A stretch of 64,000 nt of DNA from Clostridiales bacterium (GCA_016342415.1 JAEIOD010000025.1:24369-88368), one strand, 5' to 3'; counted from the first letter of the stretch, positions 18,085 through 27,412 are shown. Translations and numbers: made by a program. The notes: generated by a model not told the origin, from the letters alone.

Positions 18085-18798
18085 ATGAAACGTAAATTAT
18101 TAATTGTAATACCAATTATTTTTCTATTATTGGTATTTAACCTACTATTTAACAGCAGTTACAAAGCTACAGACAATGCACTGAATGCACTTGAATCTAC
18201 TGACACTCTAAAATTTTATTCAGATGACTACATCAGTTTTATACCAATTAGTCATAATGAAATTGGTATTATTATGTACCCAGGTGGTAAAGTGGAGCAC
18301 GAAGCCTACGCACCACTTATGAGAGATTTAGCCGATCAGGGTTATTCTACTTTCATAGCAAAAATGCCACTTGATTTAGCCATCTTCGGTAAAAATAAAG
18401 CATCTGAAATCATTGAAGAAAACAATACCATTAATCAATGGTATATTATGGGACATTCTTTAGGTGGTGTTATGGCTGCTCAATATGCTTATGAAAATCA
18501 AGAAACCATTTCTGGTTTAATTCTTTTGGCTTCGTATCCTCAGGAAAAACATGATTTTTCTAATACTGATATGGAAGTTTTATCTATTTTAGGCAATCTA
18601 GACGGATTGATAGATTTAGATACTTATAAAGAGACAAAAGCATTTCTACCAGAAGATACGATGTATATCACAATAGATGGTGGTAATCATGCTCAGATGG
18701 GGACTTATGGTAAACAAAAAAAAGATCTCCCTGCCACTCTAACACCCGAGGAACAAGAATACCTAATTATTGAATCCATAATGGAATTTATACATTAA
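18085..18798 (+). CDS. Membrane-anchored alpha/beta hydrolase
   Basis: 237 residues. One N-terminal membrane helix (about 5-23) without a lipobox anchors an alpha/beta hydrolase domain. The nucleophile elbow GHSLGGVMA (about residue 128), the Asp region LIDLDTYKE, and the His in DGGNHAQMG complete a catalytic triad. It belongs to the small hydrolase_5-type group. The substrate is unknown. The ATG follows AAAGGAG, nine bases downstream of the FAD oxidoreductase; a strong terminator ends the operon. Confidence 0.85.
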   Translation: MKRKLLIVIPIIFLLLVFNLLFNSSYKATDNALNALESTDTLKFYSDDYISFIPISHNEIGIIMYPGGKVEHEAYAPLMRDLADQGYSTFIAKMPLDLAIFGKNKASEIIEENNTINQWYIMGHSLGGVMAAQYAYENQETISGLILLASYPQEKHDFSNTDMEVLSILGNLDGLIDLDTYKETKAFLPEDTMYITIDGGNHAQMGTYGKQKKDLPATLTPEEQEYLIIESIMEFIH

Positions 18799-18802
18799 TG
18801 AG

Positions 18803-18829
18803 ACATCCAGTTTAGCTGGATGTTTTTTT
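18803..18829. terminator. Terminator between the hydrolase and the ThiS-like gene
   Basis: ACATCCAG/CTGGATGT with a short TTTAG loop, followed rightward by seven T. Confidence 0.88.
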
Positions 18830-19022
18830 ATCCACCACCACGTATTCTAACAATTTTCAAACGGTCCTCCGGTTCTAATTTCAAATTAAAATCAGATAAA
18901 GCCACATGCTCCCCATTCAACCAAACTGCTTTATGTTCTATATCTTCCATAAGCGTTACTGCTTCACGTATCGTGCAGTTTTCATCCACGTCAATTTGTT
19001 TGTTATTATAGAATATTTTCAT
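18828..19022 (-). CDS. ThiS/MoaD-like sulfur-carrier protein
   Basis: 64 residues with the beta-grasp pattern: KIFYNNKQIDVDEN, VTLMEDI, AVWLNGEHVALSDF, and a C-terminal VRIRGGG. The Gly-Gly tail is what an E1-like enzyme adenylates before thiocarboxylate formation. No thi or moa genes lie nearby; the neighbour is a TtcA-like tRNA thiolase, so sulfur delivery to tRNA is a plausible alternative to thiamine synthesis. The ATG follows GGTGG. A terminator separates it from ttcA, so the two are neighbours rather than strictly one transcript. Confidence 0.85.
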   Translation of the reverse strand: MKIFYNNKQIDVDENCTIREAVTLMEDIEHKAVWLNGEHVALSDFNLKLEPEDRLKIVRIRGGG

Positions 19023-19063
19023 AACACCACCAACCTTATCTACAGTATATCATGTAAAAAGAC

Positions 19064-19092
19064 AAAAAAAAATACAGTGCACAGCACTGTAT
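19064..19092 (-). terminator. Intrinsic terminator of the TtcA-like gene
   Basis: Stem ATACAGTGC/GCACTGTAT with a 3-base loop followed by nine T on the minus strand. Confidence 0.9.
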
Positions 19093-19093
19093 A

Positions 19094-19957
19094 CTATTGA
19101 TCATATTCATCTAAAAATGTAAATCTACCCTCTTCAGTTTTCCAACCTAAAATCGCATCAGTATGAACACAATTAGAGGAATTGAATATATTCTTATCCA
19201 CATTGTCAAAAGTCTTCCCTAATGTTTCAATCAAAGCTTTAACTTCTGCTCGCTTAGACGATGTTTTCTTAGCTGCAACAACACATCCACAGTTCATTGG
19301 ATTTAATCCATTGGTTGAAGAAAACCTCTTAATGTCATTTTCTTTAATCAAATACATCGGTCTAATCAGCTCCATATCATCAAAGTTCGTTGATTTCAGT
19401 TTTGGCATCATTGTTTTGTACTGACCAGAGCATAATACATTCATCATAATGGTTTCAATAGTATCATCAAAATGATGCCCTAAAGCCACCTTGTTACAAC
19501 CAAGTTCCTTTGCATAAGCATAAAGCGCCCCTCTTCTCATTCTTGCACATAAGTAACAAGGATAATCATTGGCAATCTCATCAACTACTCTAAAAACTTC
19601 TTTATTAAAAATCTTAATAGGAATTTCTAGATGTGCACAATTTTCTTCTAATTGTCTTCTGTTAATTTCATTAAAACCGGGATCCATACAAATGAATTCC
19701 AATTCAAAATTCTTTAGACCATGTTTTTGCAGTTCTTGGAACAGTTTTGCCAAAAGCAAACTGTCTTTACCACCTGAAATGGCAATGGCAATTTTATCTC
19801 CAGATTCAATCAAATCATAATTCTTAATTGCTTTTATAAATGGAGACCATAATTGTTTTCTATATTTTTTTATAATACTTTTTTCAATTTCTCTAATTGG
19901 TTTTAGTTCCGATTCCGGTATCACAACTTCGCAACCACTACCTGATAAGCCAGACAT
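19094..19957 (-). CDS. TtcA/TtuA-family tRNA thiolation enzyme (PP-loop ATPase)
   Basis: 287 residues. The PP-loop SGGKDSLLLAKL (about residue 60) adenylates a tRNA base; YPCYLCARMRRGALY and a later NCGCVVAAK supply the Cys residues that hold a Fe-S cluster in TtcA and TtuA. GHHFDDTIETIMMN is the family's motif. Members make 2-thiocytidine 32 or 2-thiouridine 54 in tRNA. A ThiS-like carrier lies next to it, as TtuB serves TtuA in Thermus, so the donor may be a thiocarboxylate. The target base cannot be told. The N-terminus (MSGLSGSGCE) is unusual. ATG follows AGAGGTG. Confidence 0.85.
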   Translation of the reverse strand: MSGLSGSGCEVVIPESELKPIREIEKSIIKKYRKQLWSPFIKAIKNYDLIESGDKIAIAISGGKDSLLLAKLFQELQKHGLKNFELEFICMDPGFNEINRRQLEENCAHLEIPIKIFNKEVFRVVDEIANDYPCYLCARMRRGALYAYAKELGCNKVALGHHFDDTIETIMMNVLCSGQYKTMMPKLKSTNFDDMELIRPMYLIKENDIKRFSSTNGLNPMNCGCVVAAKKTSSKRAEVKALIETLGKTFDNVDKNIFNSSNCVHTDAILGWKTEEGRFTFLDEYDQ

Positions 19958-20015
19958 AGTACACCTCTTTCGTATGCATTCTTTAAAACTATATCATAGA
20001 TGAAAAAAAAATCAA

Positions 20016-20047
20016 GAAAAAAATTTCCTTAAATTAATAAGGAAATT
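20016..20047 (-). terminator. Intrinsic terminator of degV
   Basis: Stem AATTTCCTTA/TAAGGAAATT around an AT-rich loop, followed by a T run on the minus strand. Confidence 0.75.
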
Positions 20048-20051
20048 CATT

Positions 20052-20885
20052 TTATAATTTTGCCCAACCGACTCCTATGGTTTTAGGTCCAGTGTGCACA
20101 CTAATAACTGGTGATAACGCATTGATACCAACAATTATTTCTGGATATTTAATCTGTAATTCTTTTTGAAGTGCTTCAGCATATTCAATACCATGAGCAT
20201 GAGCAATCATCAAGTAATCACCCTTTTGTAAATCTGCTTCAAATACTAAATCTACAAGGGTTTGATGTGCTTTTTTTACACTTCTTACTTTTTTGTATAA
20301 ATCAATCTGTCCATCAATAAACTTAAGAATTGGTTTTATCTTAAGCATACTTCCGATGGATGCTGAAGTTTGACTCACTCTACCCGTTCTAAACAAGTGT
20401 TTCAAATCATCAACAACCAGATAGATTTCGAAACTTTGTTTTAAAACTTCCAGATGAGTTATAATATCTTCAATCGACTTTTTTTCTTTAACCATTTTTA
20501 GCGCATCTATAACCATTAATTTTTGAATAATCGATGTACTAAGAGAATCTATTACTGTTACTCTTGATTCATCGACTAACCCTCTGGCCATCATGCCAGA
20601 ATCATATGTACCACTGATTTTAGATGAAAGTGTGATATATATAACATGATCATAAGATTTTAATAAGTCCTTAAAAACAACTTCCACTTCACCTATTGCC
20701 GGCTGAGATGTGGTGGGTAATTCTGACGATGTTTCTAGTAATTCAAAAAAATCATTTTGTGATAAATCAATACCATCTTCAAAGCTTTTTTGATCGAATA
20801 TAATTTTTAGTGGAATGGAATACAAATCTTTGTCAGTTACATCACCCATAACAGCAGTACTATCAGCTACTATTGCAATTTTCAT
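20052..20885 (-). CDS. DegV family fatty-acid-binding protein
   Basis: 277 residues. DegV hallmarks: MKIAIVADSTA at the start, SQPAIGEVE, TLSSKISGTYDSG, STSIIQKL, DDLKHLFRTGRVS, LKIKPIL, and HTGPKTIGVGW at the end. These bind fatty acids (FakB-like) and present them to a FakA kinase, which is not in this window. The ATG at 20885 follows AAAGGAGG; an in-frame extension to 20936 runs through the promoter. A good TATAAT box lies at about 20913-20908 on the minus strand. Confidence 0.93.
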   Translation of the reverse strand: MKIAIVADSTAVMGDVTDKDLYSIPLKIIFDQKSFEDGIDLSQNDFFELLETSSELPTTSQPAIGEVEVVFKDLLKSYDHVIYITLSSKISGTYDSGMMARGLVDESRVTVIDSLSTSIIQKLMVIDALKMVKEKKSIEDIITHLEVLKQSFEIYLVVDDLKHLFRTGRVSQTSASIGSMLKIKPILKFIDGQIDLYKKVRSVKKAHQTLVDLVFEADLQKGDYLMIAHAHGIEYAEALQKELQIKYPEIIVGINALSPVISVHTGPKTIGVGWAKL

Positions 20886-20919
20886 ATATGCCTCCTTTCT
20901 CACCTCATTATACACAGGT

Positions 20920-20951
20920 AAAAAAAAAAGTACCACAGTTTTGTGATACTT
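20920..20951 (-). terminator. Intrinsic terminator of the hsp20 - small protein operon
   Basis: Stem AAGTATCACA/TGTGGTACTT (one mismatch) with a 4-base loop followed by about ten T on the minus strand, 18 bases after the small-protein stop. Confidence 0.88.
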
Positions 20952-20969
20952 ATTTTATGTAGTAAGCCA

Positions 20970-21074
20970 TCAATGGACAAGTGAACCAACCATTGTTCCT
21001 AAGAATATTGAAATGGTGATCATATACAGTACAAATCTGTTCATACGTTGATTCTGCTTTTGGGTTTTATCCAT
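20970..21074 (-). CDS. Small (34-residue) single-span membrane protein downstream of hsp20
   Basis: A short gene with an AAAGGAG site 6 bases before its ATG. The protein starts with a polar, basic stretch (MDKTQKQNQRMNRF) followed by one hydrophobic segment, about residues 15-33 (YMITISIFLGTMVGSL). It begins 24 bases after the hsp20 stop, with no terminator between, and a strong terminator follows it. It should therefore be co-transcribed with hsp20 under CIRCE/HrcA control. No family is recognised. A role as a small membrane-stress or membrane-tethering peptide is only a guess. Confidence 0.7.
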   Translation of the reverse strand: MDKTQKQNQRMNRFVLYMITISIFLGTMVGSLVH

Positions 21075-21098
21075 TGATAACTCCTTTCATATCAAATG

Positions 21099-21527
21099 TT
21101 ATTGGATTTCTATCTTCTTTTTTGTATCAATCACTTCTTGTTTTGGTAATTTAACGGTTAAAATACCGTGTTCTAATTTGGCTTCTATTGCATCTGAATT
21201 GATATCCTTGAATTTTAGAACTCTTTCCATTGAAACAACTTTTCTTTCTCTGTGAATATAATTCTTTTCTTCTATTGTTTCCTCATTTTTTTCTTCAACT
21301 GAAATCTTAAGTAAGTTGTTTTCAAAGTTTATGTGTATGTTTTCTCTTTGAATACCCGGTAATTCACCTTCAATAATGTATTCCTTATCATTGTCTAAAA
21401 CATCCAGTTTAAATGTGGTTTTTCTTTCGTTTTGAGTTAGACTATTATTAAATAATTCATCCATCATAGAAAATACTTCATTAAACGACTTATCCACTTC
21501 CAACCCTCTGTACGGTACTAATTTCAT
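21099..21527 (-). CDS. Hsp20/alpha-crystallin small heat shock protein
   Basis: 142 residues. The alpha-crystallin domain (about 40-140) contains EGELPGIQRENIHI, NYIHRERKV, and the C-terminal GILTVKLPKQE. It is an ATP-independent holdase chaperone in the cytoplasm. The ATG at 21527 follows AAAGGAG. A CIRCE element lies just upstream, so HrcA should repress it and heat should induce it. A 34-residue membrane protein gene follows in the same operon. Confidence 0.96.
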   Translation of the reverse strand: MKLVPYRGLEVDKSFNEVFSMMDELFNNSLTQNERKTTFKLDVLDNDKEYIIEGELPGIQRENIHINFENNLLKISVEEKNEETIEEKNYIHRERKVVSMERVLKFKDINSDAIEAKLEHGILTVKLPKQEVIDTKKKIEIQ

Positions 21528-21543
21528 AATAATCTCCTTTCTG

Positions 21544-21570
21544 TTAGCACTCTACAACTTCGAGTGCTGA
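21544..21570. promoter_or_regulatory. CIRCE operator (HrcA binding site)
   Basis: TTAGCACTC, nine bases, then GAGTGCTGA: the CIRCE consensus with one change in the second arm. It lies between the hsp20 start and its -10 box (TATAAT, 21588-21583 on the minus strand), within the untranslated leader. Confidence 0.96.
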
Positions 21571-21649
21571 TTACATCTTTATATTATACCTAGACTTGAA
21601 ATCTGTAAAGTTCTTTTATAATTGTTTAATTGTTGTTTATACTTTCTTA

Positions 21650-21691
21650 AGAAAAAGCGACATCTAAAGTGAGATTCACTCAGACATCGCT
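21650..21691 (-). terminator. Intrinsic terminator of the MMPL exporter gene
   Basis: A long imperfect stem beginning AGCGATGTCT and closing AGATGTCGCT, followed by TTTTTCTT on the minus strand. Confidence 0.8.
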
Positions 21692-21699
21692 ACAAATTA

Positions 21700-23940
21700 T
21701 TACTTATTCAGAAATGCATATCCCATCGGAATCACCGTTAAGGTAAAGACAATACTCATAGCCATACCTACAACAACCGTTAAACCTAAATTACTCATGC
21801 CAGGGTGATTGATATTCGCTAAACTTCCAAATCCTATAATTGAAGTCAGAGCAGTCAGTATAATGGCCTTTCCTGTATTAGAAACCTTTTGACTTAGTAG
21901 CAGTTCACTATCATCTTCCAATCTGTGGATTAGGTGTATGGCACTGTCAATACCAATACCTATAATCAATGGAAAAGCAGCAATACTAAAAACATTGATT
22001 TGAATCTTTAATAAAGGTAAAATACCTAATGTAAAATACAAAGTTAAAATAAGAGGTAAGACTGTTAACATCGCATACTTCATTTTTTTAAAAGCAATCC
22101 AAGCCACAACAAACACAATTATTAAACAGACGATGCTTATTTTGATCATATCCTCTTTTACAAGCAGTGTAACTTCATTCATAATAGTTGGTATGCCAAC
22201 AGGTTGCCTACCGGCTATTTCTTTAATAGCAGCCATTAGAACTTCATAATCCTTTTGATTGTAAATATCAATATTCGGAACAACTTCCAACCTTAACTTA
22301 CCTTCTTTTCCAATATAATTATTTTTGATTTCTTTTGGAAGGTCATTAATTGTCATTTCCTTCAACTGATACTCTGTAAATAAATCCATACCATAAGTCT
22401 TCAAGTAATCGTCTAATCTCGAAACAACAGTCAGCTTTTTAGTCATATGACTCGGTAGATAATCAAGGAGTGAATCCACATTCTTTATATCCTCTCTGTT
22501 TTTCAGTTCATCAACAACTCTTACCAACGACTCAAAGTCATCCACATACAAACTCAAAGAGTTGATATTATGATTAAAAGCTTCTTCGACAACCTCTACC
22601 CATTCTAAACTTGGTAAATCATCAGGATAAATCGCGGATAACTCGGTTTCCATTTTTGTATCCATCACAGTGCTAAATAATCCTATACAGATTAGTAAGA
22701 TTGTTATGACAACCAATTTACCATGTTTGCTTATCCAATTGGTATAATGTTCTAACCATGCAAACATTCTTTTTGTTCTGATTTTGCTGCTTGATTTGTC
22801 AAATAACCGAACTAAAACAGGTATCAATATGAGCATAACCAGACACAAACAAATCAAACCAATTGCTGAGATAATCCCCATCTGTTCAAAGGCTTTAAAT
22901 TTAGCAATTGAAAAGGATCCAAAAGCTATTGCTGTGGTAATTGCCCCTATAACTATAGAGCTCCCAGTTGATTTTTTTGCAATCATTACCGCATCATCTA
23001 AACTTTTACCGTTTAACTTTTCTTCTTGATATCTTGCAAGTATATGTACTGCAAAATCTATACCTAAACCCATGAGCAATAACGCAAATGATATAGAAAA
23101 CATATTGATGGAGCCATAAATCAAATACGCACAGGCACCTGCTAACAAAGTGCCTAAAAGAAGCGGATACATTGCCAAAGCGGGTAATTTCAAGCTACCA
23201 AAGAATGCTATTACTACTATTAGGATCAATAAAATAGTCACTATCAAGGTTTCAAATAAGCTATCAAAGGCAATTTTATCTGATTCTAAATCCTGTATGA
23301 AAGCTCCGCCCGTCAAACCTACATCTAAGGTTTTATAACGATCCTCTTGTATTAACCGATCAATGTGATTGTTCACGCCTGCATAAAAAGCTTCTCTAGA
23401 TTCTATGAAGTTCTTCTGATCAATCAGTGGTTTAATCATCATCATATAATGTTTTTTTGTCTCACTGACGATATATTCATTCTTATCAATAGTGTGTTTT
23501 GATTGCTCCACTTCTTTTAATATGGTTTCTATTGCCTGTATATTGTTTTGATCTATGGCAAATGTTATGCTTTCATACACCGATGCATCTAAATATGCCC
23601 ATTCAAATTCTTTAATTTCGTTTAAATCAATCTTATACATCACGCTATTGATGTAATCTTCCTTTTTTAATATTTCCGATAACTCTTCTAAGAATTGTTT
23701 TGACGTCTCATGAAACGCTTGTTGAGCATCATCTAAATAAAGTTCGTCAGCAGTGACGATAATCATCACTTGATCAGATGAGTCAAAGTACTTGTTAAAG
23801 GATTGTGTTGCCATCAAACTTTCACTATCACTAGGTAACATGTCTTCCATATTGGATTCAATCTCTAAATGACTTACAGCATAAAGTGCAAGTAAAAAGA
23901 TTATCATGCTTATCATTAAAATAATTTTATTTTTTTTCAT
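21700..23940 (-). CDS. MMPL/RND-superfamily transporter
   Basis: 746 residues with two six-helix halves of the RND type: helix 1 at the N-terminus, a large external loop (about 35-215), helices 2-6, then helix 7 and a second loop and helices 8-12. Each half has the sterol-sensing/MMPL-type SFALLLMGLGIDFAVHIL and FPLIIGIGIDSAIHLIH with GxxxD in the fourth helix. Such proteins move lipids or hydrophobic compounds with proton drive. A TetR repressor gene lies 11 bases upstream in the same operon, suggesting induction by a ligand. The start has an AAGGT site. Confidence 0.9.
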   Translation of the reverse strand: MKKNKIILMISMIIFLLALYAVSHLEIESNMEDMLPSDSESLMATQSFNKYFDSSDQVMIIVTADELYLDDAQQAFHETSKQFLEELSEILKKEDYINSVMYKIDLNEIKEFEWAYLDASVYESITFAIDQNNIQAIETILKEVEQSKHTIDKNEYIVSETKKHYMMMIKPLIDQKNFIESREAFYAGVNNHIDRLIQEDRYKTLDVGLTGGAFIQDLESDKIAFDSLFETLIVTILLILIVVIAFFGSLKLPALAMYPLLLGTLLAGACAYLIYGSINMFSISFALLLMGLGIDFAVHILARYQEEKLNGKSLDDAVMIAKKSTGSSIVIGAITTAIAFGSFSIAKFKAFEQMGIISAIGLICLCLVMLILIPVLVRLFDKSSSKIRTKRMFAWLEHYTNWISKHGKLVVITILLICIGLFSTVMDTKMETELSAIYPDDLPSLEWVEVVEEAFNHNINSLSLYVDDFESLVRVVDELKNREDIKNVDSLLDYLPSHMTKKLTVVSRLDDYLKTYGMDLFTEYQLKEMTINDLPKEIKNNYIGKEGKLRLEVVPNIDIYNQKDYEVLMAAIKEIAGRQPVGIPTIMNEVTLLVKEDMIKISIVCLIIVFVVAWIAFKKMKYAMLTVLPLILTLYFTLGILPLLKIQINVFSIAAFPLIIGIGIDSAIHLIHRLEDDSELLLSQKVSNTGKAIILTALTSIIGFGSLANINHPGMSNLGLTVVVGMAMSIVFTLTVIPMGYAFLNK

Positions 23941-23951
23941 TTTCTACCTTT

Positions 23952-24530
23952 TTAAGCAATCAATTTTAGAAGCATGAGTTTAACTTTATCTCCCAATTCT
24001 CTTAATGTATATTCCGATTCTCCAATAATTATTTGATCAATCATCTCATGTACAGCCATAGATAGAAATCTAGCTGTAAATTTCGGATCATCTACTGTTA
24101 TAACGCCCTTTCTATTGCCAGCATCAAGCCAGAGTATCATTGGATTTATCCATTCTTCTTCAAAACGTTCTTTCATTTTATTTTGACCTAAAAACGAATG
24201 GAATTTTACATTATGAATCATCTTTAAGGTGAACATTCTTTTTTCCAAATAAGCCACACCTGTATCAATGATTTCTTCAATTGACTCTTTGTCATATCCT
24301 TTCCCAATTAATTTATCAAACCATACAAAAGCACTGTCTAGTTCATGTTCAAGAAAATGCCATACCAACTCATCTTTTGATTCAAAGTGAATATAAAAGG
24401 TGCCTTTTGCCACACCAGCTTTCTTAACAATATCCGATACAGTGATCTTATGGACACTCTTTTTTTCAAACAACTCAGCTGCAGCTGAAACGATTGCATT
24501 ATGAGTATCTATACCTCTTTGAGTTTTCAT
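23952..24530 (-). CDS. TetR/AcrR family transcriptional regulator
   Basis: 192 residues. The N-terminal helix-turn-helix is typical: AIVSAAAELFEKKSVHKIT, DIVKKAGVAKGTFYIHFESKDEL. The rest is the all-helical ligand-binding domain. It is read with the MMPL exporter and probably represses the pair. A palindrome TGAC-N5-GTCA at 24562-24574, in its leader, is a candidate operator. The ATG at 24530 follows GGAGG; the in-frame extension to 24575 lacks a site and covers that palindrome. Confidence 0.93.
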   Translation of the reverse strand: MKTQRGIDTHNAIVSAAAELFEKKSVHKITVSDIVKKAGVAKGTFYIHFESKDELVWHFLEHELDSAFVWFDKLIGKGYDKESIEEIIDTGVAYLEKRMFTLKMIHNVKFHSFLGQNKMKERFEEEWINPMILWLDAGNRKGVITVDDPKFTARFLSMAVHEMIDQIIIGESEYTLRELGDKVKLMLLKLIA

Positions 24531-24654
24531 ATTGCCTCCATACATGTATATATTCATTGCCTGACCGCGAGTCATATCATAAGTATATCAAATAACACTT
24601 CCATTAATATAGTCAAGTCTATCATTTGGGTCATGTTGGTGATACTTTCCATAC

Positions 24655-24681
24655 AAAAAACCACTTGCATAACAAGTGGTT
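24655..24681 (-). terminator. Intrinsic terminator of the P-loop kinase gene
   Basis: Stem AACCACTTG/CAAGTGGTT with a 5-base loop followed by a T run on the minus strand. Confidence 0.9.
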
Positions 24682-24713
24682 GAGATTATATAACGCGATT
24701 CTAGCTTAGAAAC

Positions 24714-25229
24714 TTAAACCAAATGACACTTTTTTGATATGATTTCTATTAACTCCTCTTTTATGTCACAGCTATCAAGCAACGTCTCACCTTCAATCAA
24801 CGATATTTCATATTTCTCATAATGGTCAGTTGCCTCTTCAATAGACTTAAAAAGCTGATTTGGATTTTCAGGATTTTGTATTCTTTTATTGATTCTACTT
24901 TCCCATTCCTCTTGATCGCTACAAATGCATAAAAAAGATTTAACCTGTGACGCATCATACTTCAACTTTGATATAAACTGCAAATAATATGGGGTATGTG
25001 CCAACCCAATATCAACCAACAAATCTTCTTCTGATTTAATATGCTGGTGTATTTCATCCACTAATCGGTTATAGGCAACTTCATTTGCATCTGGCCATGC
25101 CATACCTTCTAGTAACAACTCATCAAAATATCTGTCTTTGCTGGTTGTTGCCATATTGAATTTCAAATTTATTTCATTCGCCAAGAATGTCTTTCCAGTC
25201 GCTGCTTTGCCTCTTATAAAAATAATCAT
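24714..25229 (-). CDS. P-loop NTPase, kinase-like
   Basis: 171 residues. The N-terminal Walker A FIRGKAATGKTFLA and a later LLVDIGLAH segment indicate a small P-loop kinase of the zeta-toxin/chloramphenicol phosphotransferase-like type. SKDRYFDELL follows. The C-terminal half has an Arg-rich lid (NKRIQNPENPN). The substrate is unknown; the family phosphorylates small molecules or nucleotides. The ATG has a GAAAGG site. No antitoxin-like gene lies next to it, which argues against a toxin role. Confidence 0.6.
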   Translation of the reverse strand: MIIFIRGKAATGKTFLANEINLKFNMATTSKDRYFDELLLEGMAWPDANEVAYNRLVDEIHQHIKSEEDLLVDIGLAHTPYYLQFISKLKYDASQVKSFLCICSDQEEWESRINKRIQNPENPNQLFKSIEEATDHYEKYEISLIEGETLLDSCDIKEELIEIISKKCHLV

Positions 25230-25280
25230 TCTATTTCCTTTCAGACTAGAATTTAAGATCTAAATATACAGAAGTATAAT

Positions 25281-25309
25281 AAAAAAAGTAGACGATTAAA
25301 TCCACTTTT
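25281..25309 (-). terminator. Probable terminator of the small membrane protein gene
   Basis: A weak stem (AAAGTGGA/TCTACTTT) followed by seven T on the minus strand. Confidence 0.5.
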
Positions 25310-25317
25310 AATACAAT

Positions 25318-25581
25318 TTAATACATGTAACTCATAAATGAAGCAAACATAGCACCAAAGAATAAAAACCATAAAATAATACCTATTACTGCAAGAATAA
25401 TTTGTGCTTTAAAGAAATTTGCTTTACTCGGATTCGTCCCCGAACCAAACGCCCAAACAAACGGCATGACAATGTTGACTATCGGAACAAACATTATAAG
25501 TAATGTTATTATCCAATCTTTCATCGTTACAACTTCTGTTCCTCTTGATTGTGTTGCATCAGAACCATGATAATCTTCCAT
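25318..25581 (-). CDS. Small two-helix membrane protein
   Basis: 87 residues. A polar N-terminus of about 20 residues is followed by two hydrophobic helices (about 22-44 and 60-84) separated by GSGTNPSKANFFKA, which is a motif seen in small uncharacterised Firmicute membrane proteins. No catalytic residues. The ATG at 25581 follows AAGGAGG closely, so the polar N-terminus is likely real; a second ATG at residue 20 has no equal site. Function unknown. Monocistronic. Confidence 0.7.
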   Translation of the reverse strand: MEDYHGSDATQSRGTEVVTMKDWIITLLIMFVPIVNIVMPFVWAFGSGTNPSKANFFKAQIILAVIGIILWFLFFGAMFASFMSYMY

Positions 25582-25862
25582 AATACCTCCTTGATTCTAC
25601 ATCTTTTTTAATAGAATTAGCCCTATGAATATATTACCATATACCCCACTATATTTAAATTGATAAACAGCTATTCCTATTTTTTCTTTCACACCATAAC
25701 AGTTTTGCATAAAGTCATGTTTAATATCATTTCTATAGACTATAAATAATAATAGTAAGAAACATCTAAATAGAAATTTCTCACAATTAAAATTCTATGA
25801 GAATTTCCTATAGACAAATTATTAATATATGTGATAATTAAAGAAAACCAATGGAGGCATTT

Positions 25863-27371
25863 ATGAAAAAAGGATTTAATTCGACGAAGTACTTAGAAGA
25901 ACAGTCAAAGTATATCTTAGAAAGAGTTAATAAGTTTGATAAACTCTATCTGGAATTTGGCGGTAAATTAATTTATGATATGCATGCAAAACGCTGTTTA
26001 CCAGGTTTTGATGAGAATGCAAAAATAAAGCTGCTTCATAAAATGAAAGATGAACTAGAAATTATTATCTGTGTTTATGCAGGTGATATTGAAAGAAATA
26101 AAATCAGAGGTGATTTTGGTATATCATATGATATTGATGTATTAAAACTTATCGATGATTTACGTAGTTACGATTTGGAAATTAACAGTGTAGTCATTAC
26201 ACGATTTGATAATCAACCTGCAACAACTGTATTTATCAACAAACTTGAACACAAAGGTATCAAAGTCTACAAACACAGTTCAACAAAAGGTTACCCTACC
26301 GATGTTGATATGATTGTAAGTGATGAAGGATATGGTAAAAACCCATACGTTGAAACGACCAAACCGATTGTAGTAGTAACAGCTCCTGGACCAGGTAGTG
26401 GTAAATTGGCAACATGTCTTAGTCAACTTTATCATGAAAACAAACTTGGTAGAAGTGTTGGATATTCTAAATTTGAAACCTTCCCAGTTTGGAATATGCC
26501 ATTAAAGCATCCTTTGAATATCGCATACGAAGCTGCTACTGTTGATCTTAAAGATGTTAATATGGTAGATTCATTCCACTTAGAAGCATACAATGAAGTG
26601 ACGGTGAACTACAATAGAGATATTGAAACATTCCCAGTGTTAAAACGCATTATCGAAAAAATCACTGGTACAGAATCTATGTTTAAATCTCCAACTGATA
26701 TGGGTGTAAATCGTGTTGGTTTTGGTATAACAGATGATGAAGTTATTCAAGAAGCGTCAAAGCAAGAAATAATTCGTCGTTACTTTAAAACTGGATGTGA
26801 GTATAAAAAAGGCCAGTGTAGCATAGACACTTATAACAGATCTAAAATGATTATGGATGATCTACAGTTAAAACCAACTCATAGAGTTGTTGTTGAACCT
26901 GCTCGCCTTTACGCTGAAGAGTTATCAAAGAAAATAGATACCGATTTAGCAATTCCTGTTATGGCAATAGAGCTAAAAAACGGTGAAATTGTGACAGGAA
27001 AAAATGGACAGGCAATGGATGCAACTGCTGCTTGTATCATTAACGCTCTTAAAGTACATGCTGGTATCTCTGAAGAAGTACATTTATTGTCTCCAGCAAT
27101 TTTAAATCCGATTATGACACTAAAAACAGAGTCGCTTGGTAATAAAAAAGCATTGCTTAATCTTGAAGAAGTATTAATTGCATTATCGATCAGCGCTGCT
27201 TTTAATCCTATGGCTCAAGTCGCTTTAGATCATTTGGAAAGCTTACGTGGATGTGAATCACATGCAACTGTAATCCTACATTCTAACAATGAAAACACGT
27301 TGAGAAATTTAGGTATCGAGTTAACATCTGATCCACAGTTTTCTTCAAATAGTCTGTTTTATAATAATTAG
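25863..27371 (+). CDS. DUF1846 family protein
   Basis: 502 residues, the usual length. Family segments: [65 protein letters not shown] (P-loop-like), and [25 protein letters not shown] at the end. DUF1846 proteins are common in Firmicutes; structures are known but the cellular role is not established. The ATG at 25863 follows ATGGAGG; an ATG at 25851 overlaps that site. It stands alone and ends with a strong terminator. Confidence 0.93.
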   Translation: MKKGFNSTKYLEEQSKYILERVNKFDKLYLEFGGKLIYDMHAKRCLPGFDENAKIKLLHKMKDELEIIICVYAGDIERNKIRGDFGISYDIDVLKLIDDLRSYDLEINSVVITRFDNQPATTVFINKLEHKGIKVYKHSSTKGYPTDVDMIVSDEGYGKNPYVETTKPIVVVTAPGPGSGKLATCLSQLYHENKLGRSVGYSKFETFPVWNMPLKHPLNIAYEAATVDLKDVNMVDSFHLEAYNEVTVNYNRDIETFPVLKRIIEKITGTESMFKSPTDMGVNRVGFGITDDEVIQEASKQEIIRRYFKTGCEYKKGQCSIDTYNRSKMIMDDLQLKPTHRVVVEPARLYAEELSKKIDTDLAIPVMAIELKNGEIVTGKNGQAMDATAACIINALKVHAGISEEVHLLSPAILNPIMTLKTESLGNKKALLNLEEVLIALSISAAFNPMAQVALDHLESLRGCESHATVILHSNNENTLRNLGIELTSDPQFSSNSLFYNN

Positions 27372-27376
27372 TTGTT

Positions 27377-27404
27377 AAAAACTCCTCAAATCGAGGAGTT
27401 TTAT
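27377..27404 (+). terminator. Intrinsic terminator of the DUF1846 gene
   Basis: Stem ACTCCTC/GAGGAGT with a 5-base loop followed by a T-rich tract. Confidence 0.85.
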
Positions 27405-27412
27405 TATTATTA

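Noticed and set aside
24714..25229. Zeta-type toxin
   Set aside because: No antitoxin gene adjoins and the lid region is not specific; a generic P-loop kinase is safer.
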